A DNA stretch of 11,531 bases from Alphaproteobacteria bacterium (GCA_003454415.1 DMKG01000146.1:392-11922), one strand, 5' to 3'; shown: positions 1 to 6,675, counted from the stretch's first letter. The notes: generated from the sequence alone by a model not told the origin. A program made the numbers and translations.

Positions 1-1131
1 GAAACCATCGTAATTACAGGTGATCGTGCCAGCGCCGATATTCGCCCCTGCTCCTATCCGCGCATCGCCCACATAGGAAAGGTGATTGACTTTCGCGCCT
101 TCTTCCACGCGGGTGGCCTTGATCTCCACAAAATTGCCGATCTTCGCCCCCTTTCCGATCTCCGTCCCGGGACGCAGCCGGCCATAAGGGCCGATCTCGG
201 CGCCATGGGCAACATAGGCCCCTTCCAGATGCGAAAACGGCCGGATAGCGGCGCCGTCCGCGACCGTCACCCCTGGGCCGAACACCACATGCTGGCCGAC
301 CACCACATCACGGCCCAGCCTGGTGTCATAGCTGAAATAGACTGTGGACGGATCCAGGAGCGTCGCGCCGTTCATCATTGCGGCCCGGCGCAGCCGGTTT
401 TGCAGGACCGCCTCGGCTTCGGCCAGTTCCACGCGATTATTGACCCCGGACACCTCATCTGCATCCGCCTCCACAGCCGCGCACACCAGGCCGCGGCGGC
501 GCGCCAGGGCGACGATATCCGTCAGATAATACTCGCCCTTGGCGTTATGGTTCTCCACTTCCTTCAGCAGGCTGAACAGCGCCTCGCCGTCTACCGCCAT
601 CACCCCGGAATTGCAGAAATCGATTCTGCTTTGATCCGGTGTGCAGTCTTTCGATTCGATGATCGCCTCCAGGCCCACTCTCCCCATGATCAGCCTCCCG
701 TAGGGAGAAGGATCGGCAGGCCGGAACCCCAGGACAACGACAGATGCGCCCTGTTCCCGCGCCCGGAGCATCGCATGCAGGGTTTCCTCCCTAACCAGAG
801 GGGTATCTGCATAGAGGATCAGAACATCCCCGGCAAACCCCTCCATCGCCCCGGAAGCCGCCTTGACCGCGTCGGCGGTGCCAAGACGCTTTTCCTGAAT
901 GGCGATGACCGCTTCCGGCGCCAGGGCAAGCGCCGCCTGTCTGACCTGAGACATGCCGGGGCCGATCACCACCACCCTGCGCTCCGCCGAGAGCGACTCA
1001 CTCAGCGCCAGCACATGCCCCAGCATGCTGCGCCCGGCAATGGCGTGCAGCACCTTGGGCAGGGAGGATTGCATGCGCGTCCCCTCCCCTGCGGCAAGGA
1101 TGATCGCGGCAGTAGATTTGACAACTGACAT
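1..1131 (-). CDS. glmU: GlmU, bifunctional UDP-GlcNAc pyrophosphorylase / GlcN-1-P acetyltransferase (3' part missing)
   Basis: GlmU acetylates glucosamine-1-phosphate and then couples it to UTP, giving UDP-GlcNAc for peptidoglycan and lipopolysaccharide in the cytoplasm. The visible 377 codons begin with the nucleotidyltransferase signature LAAGEGTRM (residues 12-20) followed by PKVLH, then GTAD, YADTP, GEYYLTD and GVNNR. The left-handed beta-helix acetyltransferase domain follows, with RLRPGTEIGKGAKIGNF, NHLSYVGD (His350 matches the catalytic His363 of E. coli) and GAGTITCNYDG at the window edge. About 75-80 residues should lie outside the window, judging by the family length of about 455. 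The ATG at 1131 is preceded by an AAGGG Shine-Dalgarno and places the first motif correctly. The gene diverges from gph across a 146-base gap. Identification is near certain; only the C-terminus is unseen. Confidence 0.97.
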   Translation of the reverse strand, partial: MSVVKSTAAIILAAGEGTRMQSSLPKVLHAIAGRSMLGHVLALSESLSAERRVVVIGPGMSQVRQAALALAPEAVIAIQEKRLGTADAVKAASGAMEGFAGDVLILYADTPLVREETLHAMLRAREQGASVVVLGFRPADPSPYGRLIMGRVGLEAIIESKDCTPDQSRIDFCNSGVMAVDGEALFSLLKEVENHNAKGEYYLTDIVALARRRGLVCAAVEADADEVSGVNNRVELAEAEAVLQNRLRRAAMMNGATLLDPSTVYFSYDTRLGRDVVVGQHVVFGPGVTVADGAAIRPFSHLEGAYVAHGAEIGPYGRLRPGTEIGKGAKIGNFVEIKATRVEEGAKVNHLSYVGDARIGAGANIGAGTITCNYDGF

Positions 1132-1228
1132 AAAGACGCCCTTATGAAACGAAAACCGGCTCTATATTAACGGATTCTTCCTGATAGCCCATTCTTTCTC
1201 CAATTCAATAATTATTACCTAATCTTAC

Positions 1229-1258
1229 GATCATCCTGTCATATACATGACAGTGATC
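1229..1258. promoter_or_regulatory. Interrupted inverted repeat in the glmU-gph divergent promoter region (operator candidate)
   Basis: Perfect arms CTGTCAT (1236-1242) and ATGACAG (1247-1253) flank a 4-base centre. Outer arms GATCA (1229-1233) and TGATC (1254-1258) extend the symmetry, with a 2-base offset on the left. The core reads TGTCA-N6-TGACA, the half-site spacing used by CRP/FNR-superfamily dimers; the CooA site, TGTCA-N6-CGACA, is close. The centre contains TATACA (1242-1247), a possible -10 element for gph, so a bound protein could block that promoter. The symmetry is seen directly. The regulator and the effect are inference, and no transcription factor is encoded in the window. 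Confidence 0.5.
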
Positions 1259-1277
1259 ACACTTCAGGGACCGCTGA

Positions 1278-1973
1278 ATGTCAGATACGCCGCTTTACGC
1301 CGACTGCACGCTCGTTTTCGATCTGGATGGAACCCTTGTCGACACCGCTCCCGATCTGACTGCAGCCCTCAATCATGTGCTGGCGCAGGAGGGTTATGCC
1401 CCCCTGCCCCTTCCCGAAGTGCGCAATCTGGTGGGCCATGGGGCGCGGGCGCTGATCGAACGGGGCATGAGGCTTAACGGGCGGATCCCTTCTGGGGAGG
1501 ACATGCAGCGCATGTTCGGACAGTTCATAGACTATTATGGTCAGAACATCGCCACAAACAGCACGCCCTTTCCCGGCGTCGCCCGCACGCTCGAATATTT
1601 CAGAAGCCGGCGCGCCCGCATGGGGGTCTGCACCAACAAGCCCGAGGCGCTTTCTCATGCCCTGCTGCATGCGCTGGACATGCATAGCCATTTTACAGCC
1701 ATTCTGGGCAGTGACAGTCTCACCGTGCGCAAGCCGGACCCGGCGCATCTGCTTGAAACCATCCGGCGGGCGGGGGGCGATCCTGCGCGCGCCGTCCTGA
1801 TCGGCGACAGCGCCGTTGATCTTGATACCGCCCGGGCGGCGAAGATTCCTGTCGTTGGCGTCAGTTTCGGCTATTCCCAAACCCCGATGCGGGAATTGGG
1901 GGCGGAAATCGTTATTGACAGTTTCGACAGGTTGATCGAGGTGCTGCCGGAAATCTTGCCGGTACGGTCTTGA
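1278..1973 (+). CDS. gph: Phosphoglycolate phosphatase, HAD superfamily
   Basis: This 231-residue protein is predicted to hydrolyse 2-phosphoglycolate to glycolate in the cytoplasm, recycling a product of DNA 3'-end repair or of oxygenation chemistry. All four HAD motifs are present: DLDGTLVDT (15-23, nucleophile Asp15 and acid/base Asp17), CTN (118-120, Thr119), RKPDP with Lys152, and GDSAVDLD (176-183). The alpha-helical cap lies between motif I and about residue 95 (C1 cap), as in Gph/CbbZ. The length matches the family (220-250). The ATG at 1278 has an AGGGA Shine-Dalgarno about 8 bases upstream. It is transcribed away from glmU, and a tRNA-Val gene begins 51 bases after its stop. Other HAD phosphatases share these motifs, so the exact substrate is inferred from overall resemblance. 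Confidence 0.9.
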   Translation: MSDTPLYADCTLVFDLDGTLVDTAPDLTAALNHVLAQEGYAPLPLPEVRNLVGHGARALIERGMRLNGRIPSGEDMQRMFGQFIDYYGQNIATNSTPFPGVARTLEYFRSRRARMGVCTNKPEALSHALLHALDMHSHFTAILGSDSLTVRKPDPAHLLETIRRAGGDPARAVLIGDSAVDLDTARAAKIPVVGVSFGYSQTPMRELGAEIVIDSFDRLIEVLPEILPVRS

Positions 1974-1976
1974 CCC

Positions 1977-2006
1977 TTGACCGGGCGGGGGAAACCACCC
2001 TATAGC
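1977..2006 (+). promoter_or_regulatory. Sigma70-type promoter for tRNA-Val
   Basis: TTGACC (1977-1982) is separated by 18 bases from TATAGC (2001-2006). This puts a start site near 2013, about 12 bases before the mature tRNA. TTGAC-type -35 boxes are typical of alphaproteobacterial housekeeping promoters. It begins only 4 bases after the gph stop codon, so the tRNA need not depend on gph transcription. An overlapping TTGACC at 1970-1975 has a poorer distance to the -10. Confidence 0.6.
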
Positions 2007-2024
2007 TTGGCCGGTCTGGCGCAA

Positions 2025-2100
2025 GGGCGATTAGCTCAGTTGGTAGAGCACTGTGTTCACATCGCAGGGGTCGCATGTTCGAGTCATGCATCGCCCACCA
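2025..2100 (+). tRNA. tRNA-Val (anticodon CAC)
   Basis: A complete 76-base cloverleaf that reads GUG valine codons. The acceptor arms GGGCGAT (2025-2031) and ATCGCCC (2090-2096) pair perfectly. The D arm is GCTC/GAGC. The anticodon stem CTGTG/CGCAG has one G-T pair and the loop TTCACAT carries CAC at 2058-2060. The variable loop is GGGTC, the T arm is GCATG/CATGC with loop TTCGAGT, the discriminator is A, and CCA (2098-2100) is encoded. It lies downstream of gph behind its own promoter. Confidence 0.97.
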
Positions 2101-2276
2101 GCCTTCGTGGCGTGCTTATTGACGCATGGGCCTGTTTTTATTCCGGTCACATAGGCGGCAGGCATATCGAGCGATAGCCAGTAATGGTCAGCGGATAGCA
2201 GCACTGCCTGATACCCTTTCGAAACCCCCCTTGTAATCCACACCCCATAATCTGTCCGGAACCTAGATGTCGAAAG
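2101..2276. other. Spacer between two tRNA genes facing each other
   Basis: This 176-base stretch separates the 3' ends of tRNA-Val and tRNA-Arg. I see no gene in it. A weak 4-bp stem, GCGT/ACGC, about 15 bases after tRNA-Val and just before a TTTTTATT run (near 2134-2141), could serve as a terminator but is not convincing. There is no integrase, no repeated copy of a tRNA 3' end and no sign of an attachment site. Confidence 0.5.
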
Positions 2277-2353
2277 TGGCGTGCCCGGCAGGATTCGAAC
2301 CTGCGACCCCAAGCTTAGAAGGCTTGTGCTCTATCCAGCTGAGCTACGGGCAC
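2277..2353 (-). tRNA. tRNA-Arg (anticodon TCT)
   Basis: A complete 77-base cloverleaf that reads AGA arginine codons. On the minus strand the acceptor GTGCCCG pairs perfectly with CGGGCAC. The D arm is GCTC/GAGC, the anticodon stem CAAGC/GCTTG encloses loop CTTCTAA with anticodon TCT, and the T arm GCAGG/CCTGC has loop TTCGAAT. The discriminator is G and the CCA end is encoded (its complement TGG is at 2277-2279). It lies 52 bases downstream of the complex I subunit gene on the same strand. I found no convincing promoter of its own, so it may be processed from that transcript. Confidence 0.97.
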
Positions 2354-2405
2354 ATACCCAACGATAACTGGCCCAAAGATAGCTGGACCCCGCGCTTTAT
2401 CGGCA

Positions 2406-2714
2406 TCAATGGGTCCAGGGAACCGGCCTGCCGGCACGGAAATTATCGGCATAGGTTTTTATAAGCCGCTGGCGCTTGCGCGGTTCGATTACCTGATACA
2501 CGAGGTTATGCTTTTGCGCAAAGGCGATCGCCGCCTCGCGGCTGTCGAACTTCAGGCGGAGTTCATTATGGCGCATGTCGGAAGAACTGGTCCAGCCCAT
2601 AAGCGGTTCGATTTTTTTCGCCCTTTCCGGCTCATATTCAAGCACCCATTGATCGGCGCCTGCATATCCGGATTGCATGGCGTTTCTGGCCGGCTGGAAA
2701 ATACGCACCGCCAT
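2406..2714 (-). CDS. NDUFS4-like (AQDQ/18 kDa) NADH dehydrogenase accessory subunit
   Basis: A 102-residue protein of the 'ETC complex I subunit conserved region' family. It is the alphaproteobacterial counterpart of mitochondrial NDUFS4, a peripheral-arm subunit that stabilises the NADH-oxidising module of complex I. Family hallmarks are the N-terminal ARIYRPA-like MAVRIFQPARNAMQSG, WVLEYEPE (23-30), PLMGWTSSSDM (37-47), LRLKFDSREAAIAFA (52-66) and the C-terminal YADNF...PWTH. The ATG at 2714 has a strong purine-rich AAGGGGGAG ribosome site and matches the family's start. A longer reading frame upstream adds only unconserved sequence. The gene follows the epoxide-hydrolase-like gene on the same strand and precedes tRNA-Arg. 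No nuo operon is visible, as is usual for this subunit, which is often encoded alone. Confidence 0.92.
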   Translation of the reverse strand: MAVRIFQPARNAMQSGYAGADQWVLEYEPERAKKIEPLMGWTSSSDMRHNELRLKFDSREAAIAFAQKHNLVYQVIEPRKRQRLIKTYADNFRAGRPVPWTH

Positions 2715-2751
2715 CTGAAAACTCCCCCTTCCTGAAAGAAATGCTGACATT

Positions 2752-2768
2752 CGGACTGGCGCAGTCCG
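2752..2768 (-). terminator. Short GC-rich hairpin between the hydrolase-like and complex I subunit genes
   Basis: CGGACTG (2752-2758) and CAGTCCG (2762-2768) form a perfect 7-bp stem with a 3-base loop. On the minus strand it comes 46 bases after the stop of the epoxide-hydrolase-like gene and is followed by a loosely T-rich stretch rather than a clean T run. It may be a weak terminator or a transcript-stabilising stem. The inverted repeat is seen; the function is inferred. Confidence 0.35.
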
Positions 2769-2814
2769 CACTGTCCCTGATATTTCGCTGCAAATCGGTC
2801 TCGCTTCCCCGCCC

Positions 2815-3201
2815 TCACCGCTGCGCGCTGATCTTCGCCATCTGGGTCTGGAACTGGGCCAGATCGAAATAATCGCGCCACTTGGCGATCTTGCCGTCTT
2901 TGATCTCAAACGCACCCATCACAGGCAGCGCCAGTTCCTGACCGTTAATCAGAAACCTGTCGGTGCGCTCGGTCATCACCACGCCGTCAGCGGATTCCGC
3001 AATGTGATGGGTTTCAAATTGCACGGATTCACTGGAACCCAGAAACCCCTCGATAAATTTACGGATAGGGGCGCGCCCCGTCATCATCGGCATCGGTATG
3101 TTGTGATAAACCGCATCCTCCGCGAAAAAGCGCATCACGCGGTCGATGTCACGCGCCTCCCAGGCGGCGATGAAATCCTGCACGATTTTGGTGTTGCTCA
3201 T
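2815..3201 (-). CDS. Limonene-1,2-epoxide hydrolase-like protein, SnoaL/NTF2 fold
   Basis: This 128-residue protein belongs to the small alpha+beta-barrel (NTF2/SnoaL) fold. The arrangement of polar residues matches limonene-1,2-epoxide hydrolase. Tyr32 and Asn34 in VYHNIP correspond to Tyr53/Asn55 of the Rhodococcus enzyme. Arg79 and Asp81 in ERTDRF correspond to Arg99/Asp101, and Asp110 in KWRDYFD to Asp132. A fully kept set suggests real epoxide-opening or a related acid-base activity; the substrate cannot be told. The ATG at 3201 is chosen because AAGGAGG (3211-3217) lies 9 bases upstream and the protein then starts like its family; the reading frame extends 15 codons further with no conserved residues. 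The spacer includes the 10-base palindrome GGAGCGCTCC, which overlaps the Shine-Dalgarno. The gene lies 57 bases behind the metzincin gene. Length is normal. Confidence 0.8.
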   Translation of the reverse strand: MSNTKIVQDFIAAWEARDIDRVMRFFAEDAVYHNIPMPMMTGRAPIRKFIEGFLGSSESVQFETHHIAESADGVVMTERTDRFLINGQELALPVMGAFEIKDGKIAKWRDYFDLAQFQTQMAKISAQR

Positions 3202-3258
3202 GGGAGCGCTCCTCCTTGGCGGCCAACCAGAACGGCATTCTAGCATTGTTCTTTCGCG

Positions 3259-4497
3259 TTAGGCAAAGCCGTCGAATGCTGAAAGGCTTACCGGGAGTCC
3301 CGTGTCTCTCAGCACCGCCAGATCAAGCACCCCCACCAGTTTGGCCTCGCCTGCGCCAATACTGGTTGTCATCAAATCCCCGCCGACATGGATATGGGCG
3401 GGACCATTGCTGGCGAGCGGGACTGAGCCGCCTTTCACCTGCAGCACGGCTGGGCCATTGTAATGCAGCGCATTCGCCGTGGCGCCACTGATATAGCGGT
3501 CGTAATTGGTAATAAAATTCTGAGTAGGCTGACCATTTTCATCCAGCGCGCTGCGGAACCCCAGAATATGACCAAATTCATGGGCGAAGATCGATAGCGC
3601 GTCCAGCTTGTCGCGCGGCAGCGGATCATCCGGGGAACTGCGGAACGCCAGCCGGGCAAGATCAGCGGACAGGATTATCCTGGCGTCAACGGCGCCGCCA
3701 TTCGGGTCCTGCCCTGTGGCGATCTCCCGGCTCACCCCGGATTGGGTCACCCGCTTTCCATTGTGGCTTTCACCGGTAAAGACCTCGATGGCCGAGCCAG
3801 CGGAAGCGAGCACCCCTGGCCCCGCGCGGGCATAAGTGATCTCCACTTCAATCGGCGCGATTCTGGTGAAATGCGCCGCCCACATATCCCACGCCGCGGC
3901 CGCGCTCGCTTTGATGGCGGCCTCATAAGGCGCAAGGACGCCACTCGCATCGTTGAAGACGAGACTCAGCCCATTTCCCAAAGGCCCGGTCAGACTGATC
4001 TTCTCCAGGGCCGCACTGACGGAGTTAGCGCTTGTAGAGACATCCGTCACCGCCCTTCGCGCATCGCCAATACGGAAGGATTCCCCTGCAACACTCCCTA
4101 GATGATCCACATAGGCCTGAGCCGCAACCGTCTTGTTATCCAATACCGTTCTGTCATTGCCCTGCGCGCCTTGGATGATGTCGAGAATGATCTGCCCAGC
4201 CGGCCTGCCCGACAACAACTCGCCCTTCCAGTAATTCAGCCCCCCCGCATCGGGAGCGCGGCCAAACAGATTTTCATAAATGGCGCTGAGAAAAGCATCC
4301 GTGTTTCCCGCCGCAGGCTGGTTCAGATAACTGTAAAGCGAAAGCGCTTCCGGTTGACCGGCGAAGCTTGAGGCGATGGCGGCCGCCGGCATGCCGGACT
4401 GTAATTGCGAAAACCAGTAGGTCAGCCCGGATGGATCGGGGGCGCGGTTGAAATATCCCACATAGATTTGCGTGATCAGCGCCGCCTGAGCAGACAT
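3259..4497 (-). CDS. DUF4214-containing metzincin-like zinc metalloprotease, probably exported
   Basis: A 412-residue protein with no recognisable N-terminal signal peptide. Two DUF4214-type repeats open it: YVGYFNRAPDPSGLTYW (12-28) and YENLFGRAPDAGGLNYW (74-90). DUF4214 is common in alphaproteobacterial surface and type I-secreted proteins. A helical linker leads to a protease-like domain from about residue 175. The zinc-binding motif HEFGHILGF lies at 306-314 (ligands His306 and His310, catalytic Glu307, Gly313). The third metzincin ligand expected at residue 316 is a serine. A likely replacement is in HIHVGGDLMTT (368-378), where His368 or His370 precedes Met376 as a possible Met-turn, as in leishmanolysin-like (M8) enzymes. 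LDLAVLRDTGLPV near the end also resembles that class. ATG 4497 is preferred over GTG 4506 because a GAG Shine-Dalgarno sits 8 bases upstream. The protease call is good; cleavage targets and export route are inference. Confidence 0.8.
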   Translation of the reverse strand: MSAQAALITQIYVGYFNRAPDPSGLTYWFSQLQSGMPAAAIASSFAGQPEALSLYSYLNQPAAGNTDAFLSAIYENLFGRAPDAGGLNYWKGELLSGRPAGQIILDIIQGAQGNDRTVLDNKTVAAQAYVDHLGSVAGESFRIGDARRAVTDVSTSANSVSAALEKISLTGPLGNGLSLVFNDASGVLAPYEAAIKASAAAAWDMWAAHFTRIAPIEVEITYARAGPGVLASAGSAIEVFTGESHNGKRVTQSGVSREIATGQDPNGGAVDARIILSADLARLAFRSSPDDPLPRDKLDALSIFAHEFGHILGFRSALDENGQPTQNFITNYDRYISGATANALHYNGPAVLQVKGGSVPLASNGPAHIHVGGDLMTTSIGAGEAKLVGVLDLAVLRDTGLPVSLSAFDGFA

Positions 4498-4503
4498 ATA
4501 TCG

Positions 4504-4528
4504 CACTCAACAGTGTTATACTGGAGTG
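4504..4528 (-). promoter_or_regulatory. Hairpin over the metalloprotease ribosome-binding site
   Basis: In the minus-strand transcript, CACTC-CAGT and ACTG-tt-GAGTG form an interrupted 9-bp stem with a 5-base loop and a 2-base bulge. The 3' arm holds the only plausible Shine-Dalgarno (GAG) of the downstream ATG at 4497. Folding could therefore limit translation, or the site could be a protein operator in DNA. The symmetry is visible; a regulatory role is inferred. Confidence 0.3.
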
Positions 4529-4756
4529 GACATATTATTATTTTCAGATTTATATGAAGTTAAAACTTATATTTATAGCTTGGTAAATAAATTATTACTG
4601 GTAAATTTTGCATTTATCATGAATAGAATATTTTTTTACTGTGATTATATTTTCATTTTCGCTATAAGCCCACACGTTTTCCGGCAATCACCGCAGTTGC
4701 GTTAGACATTGCAGAGGCAATGGACAAGGCGCAGGCTGCGCCTGTATGAACAGGTG
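4529..4756. other. AT-rich spacer between the metalloprotease gene and nadK
   Basis: By hand count 4541-4660 contains 22 G or C in 120 bases, about 18%, far below the surrounding genes. It must contain the promoters of both divergent genes. A possible -10 for nadK is TATAAG (4663-4668), but I find no well-spaced -35. Several TATAAT-like words occur on both strands, so single assignments would be guesses. No open reading frame worth naming lies here. From about 4669 onward composition returns to normal. Confidence 0.5.
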
Positions 4757-5527
4757 ATGACATCCTATCAGAAAATCGCCTTCACAGCCGCCGACAGCCC
4801 CAAGGCGCGGGACGCCTTGCTGGTGTTGCGCGACCGCTACGGCGACACCCCTCCGGAGGAGGCTGATGTGATCGTGGCCCTGGGGGGAGATGGGCATATG
4901 CTGCATACCCTGCATCAGATCATGGGCCAAAACATTCCCGTCTATGGCATGAACCGGGGCTCTCTCGGCTTTCTCATGAATGAATACCAGGAAGACGCCC
5001 TGCGGGAACGGCTGCAGAATGCGGAGATCACCCGCCTTCATCCCCTGCGGATGCGCGCCACGGATGGGGATGGACAGATCCATGAAGGGTTGGCGATCAA
5101 TGAGGTATCCCTGCTGCGCTCCACCCGTCAGGCGGCGAAAATCCGTACTCTCGTCGACGGGGTTGTGCGCCTAGAGGAATTGAGTTGCGATGGCGTCATG
5201 GTAGCGACGCCCGCTGGCAGCACCGCCTACAATCTTTCAGCCCATGGGCCGGTGCTGCCGATCAAGGCGGGCGTACTTGCCCTGACGCCGATCAGCGCGT
5301 TCCGGCCGCGGCGCTGGCGCGGCGCGCTTCTGCCTGATTCTGCTGTGGTGACATTCGAAATTCTGGAGCGCGAAAAACGCCCTGTCAGCGCGGTCGCCGA
5401 CATGCTGGAAGTGCGCGACGTCGCCATTGTCGAGATCAGCATAGCCAGAGACGTCACTGCGCCAATCCTTTTCGACGCCGGCCATGATCTGGACGAACGC
5501 ATATTGATGGAACAGTTCACGGACTGA
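4757..5527 (+). CDS. nadK: NAD kinase
   Basis: Phosphorylates NAD to NADP in the cytoplasm, the sole route to NADP in most bacteria. The 256-residue protein carries GGDG (43-46, catalytic Asp45), [14 protein letters not shown] (63-76), the AINEVSLLR segment (113-121), and the NAD-binding stretch [21 protein letters not shown] (145-165). [15 protein letters not shown] and the domain-closing LLPDS follow. Length matches the compact alphaproteobacterial form (about 255). The ATG at 4757 gives the family's usual short N-terminus ([15 protein letters not shown]). The frame is open back to a TTG at 4709, but those extra 16 residues look unconserved. No good Shine-Dalgarno precedes 4757 (an AGG lies only 2 bases away), so the exact start is less sure than the identity. 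The AbrB-family gene begins 18 bases downstream, suggesting co-transcription. Confidence 0.95.
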   Translation: MTSYQKIAFTAADSPKARDALLVLRDRYGDTPPEEADVIVALGGDGHMLHTLHQIMGQNIPVYGMNRGSLGFLMNEYQEDALRERLQNAEITRLHPLRMRATDGDGQIHEGLAINEVSLLRSTRQAAKIRTLVDGVVRLEELSCDGVMVATPAGSTAYNLSAHGPVLPIKAGVLALTPISAFRPRRWRGALLPDSAVVTFEILEREKRPVSAVADMLEVRDVAIVEISIARDVTAPILFDAGHDLDERILMEQFTD

Positions 5528-5545
5528 GGTAAGGCGTATCAACCC

Positions 5546-6613
5546 ATGCAAAATTTCCTGCTGCCTGCAGGCCAGTCTTTACGGCTTTGCGGAACCCTGG
5601 CGCTGGCGGCGCTTGGGGGCGGATTATTCTTTTTGATCGGCGCCCCCCTCGCCTGGATGCTGGGGGCGATGTTCTTCACCACTGCGGCGAGCCTTGCGGG
5701 CGCGCCTACACATATGTCCCAGGGTCTGCGCAAAATCATGCTGGCAATTCTCGGCATCATGCTGGGCAGCGCATTCCGCCCGGAAATCTTGCAGCAGGCG
5801 GTATTATGGCTACCCTCCATGGGAGTGATGCTGGGTTTCATGACGCTGATCACCACGCTGAGCTATCAGTTCTTCCGGCGTTTCGCGGGATTTGACCAGG
5901 CTACAGCCTATTTCTCCAGCGCGCCCGGCGGCTTGACGGAAATGATGACGGTCGGGGAAGCCATGGGCGGCAATCCCGCCACCATCAGCCTGGCGCACGC
6001 CACGCGGATTCTTGTGGTGGTGGGGACGATTCCTGTTTATTTCCGGTATATTGAGGGTTTGCATATCCCGTCTCTTCCCCCTGACGCGGCGGGAATTCCA
6101 GATTTACCAGACATTGTCCTGCTGACCGCCTGCGCGGTGATCGGCGTTCCGCTGGCGCCCAGATTGCGGCTGCCCGCTGGCGCATTGCTCGGCCCGATGC
6201 TGCTGAGCGCAGCGCTTCACATCAGCGGCTTAACCAAAGCCTCGCCCCCCGGGGCTCTCGTCGCGGCGGCGCAGGTCGTCATTGGCGCAGGGATTGGCTG
6301 CCGGTTTGCAGGATTGAGCCTGAGCCATGTATGGCGCACCATCGTTTTCGCCGCTGGCTCCGGCCTGATGATGGTGATCGCCGCCACCGCCACCGGCATC
6401 CTCGTCGCGCCGCTGATCGGTGATCCGACAAAGCCTTTGATCCTTGCGCTGGCCCCTGGCGGACTGGCGGAAATGAGCCTGATCGCCCTCTCCCTTGGAT
6501 CACTCACGGCGTATATTTCCTTCATGCATCTCGCCCGCATTATTCTGGTGGTTGTGATTTTTCCGGCGCTGTTCGGTCTGCTTTCCACAGAAAAGGCCCC
6601 CGCAGGCGAATAA
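5546..6613 (+). CDS. AbrB-family (COG3180) integral membrane protein
   Basis: A 355-residue, highly hydrophobic inner-membrane protein of the Gram-negative 'AbrB duplication' family, unrelated to the Bacillus DNA-binding AbrB. It is an internal duplication. Each half has a glycine-rich opening helix (LGGGLFFLIGAPLAWMLGAM around 23-42; LRLPAGALLGPMLLSAAL around 207-224) and ends with APGGL(T/A)EM at 126-133 and 303-310, 177 residues apart. I count roughly ten membrane segments. A short charged tail ends the protein. Family members are regarded as putative transporters or regulators; substrates are largely unknown, and the name ammonia monooxygenase in some databases is historical. The ATG at 5546 follows AAGG by 11 bases. 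It sits 18 bases behind nadK and 96 bases ahead of the persulfide-dioxygenase-like gene, so a link to sulfur or redox metabolism is possible but unproven. Confidence 0.88.
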   Translation: MQNFLLPAGQSLRLCGTLALAALGGGLFFLIGAPLAWMLGAMFFTTAASLAGAPTHMSQGLRKIMLAILGIMLGSAFRPEILQQAVLWLPSMGVMLGFMTLITTLSYQFFRRFAGFDQATAYFSSAPGGLTEMMTVGEAMGGNPATISLAHATRILVVVGTIPVYFRYIEGLHIPSLPPDAAGIPDLPDIVLLTACAVIGVPLAPRLRLPAGALLGPMLLSAALHISGLTKASPPGALVAAAQVVIGAGIGCRFAGLSLSHVWRTIVFAAGSGLMMVIAATATGILVAPLIGDPTKPLILALAPGGLAEMSLIALSLGSLTAYISFMHLARIILVVVIFPALFGLLSTEKAPAGE

Positions 6614-6628
6614 GTCCGGCGCCATTTC

Positions 6629-6645
6629 AGCAGACAGTTTCTGCT
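6629..6645 (+). terminator. Small inverted repeat after the AbrB-family gene
   Basis: AGCAGA (6629-6634) and TCTGCT (6640-6645) form a perfect 6-bp stem with a 5-base loop, 15 bases after the AbrB-family stop codon. No T run follows, so it would be at best a weak terminator. It could equally be an operator for the next gene. Confidence 0.3.
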
Positions 6646-6675
6646 TGTAATGAAAGCGCGGTTCCTCCACATTGG

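Noticed and set aside
82..1128. Long plus-strand frame of 348 codons opposite glmU.
   Set aside because: It is an antisense shadow of a clearly recognisable glmU in GC-rich DNA; its product is rich in His, Arg and Pro with no family resemblance.
1236..1253. Reading the glmU-gph inverted repeat as a lux-type box.
   Set aside because: The outer CTG-N12-CAG spacing does not match the usual CTG-N10-CAG or CT-N12-AG layouts, and no LuxR/LuxI gene is present; the CRP/FNR-like spacing fits better.
2031..2312. Minus-strand 93-codon frame spanning both tRNA genes.
   Set aside because: Both ends are translations of tRNA sequence and the middle has no recognisable family or ribosome site.
2025..2353. 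Possible integration hotspot at the tRNA-Val/tRNA-Arg pair.
   Set aside because: No integrase, no duplicated tRNA 3' end and no foreign genes lie beside the tRNAs; both tRNAs are intact.
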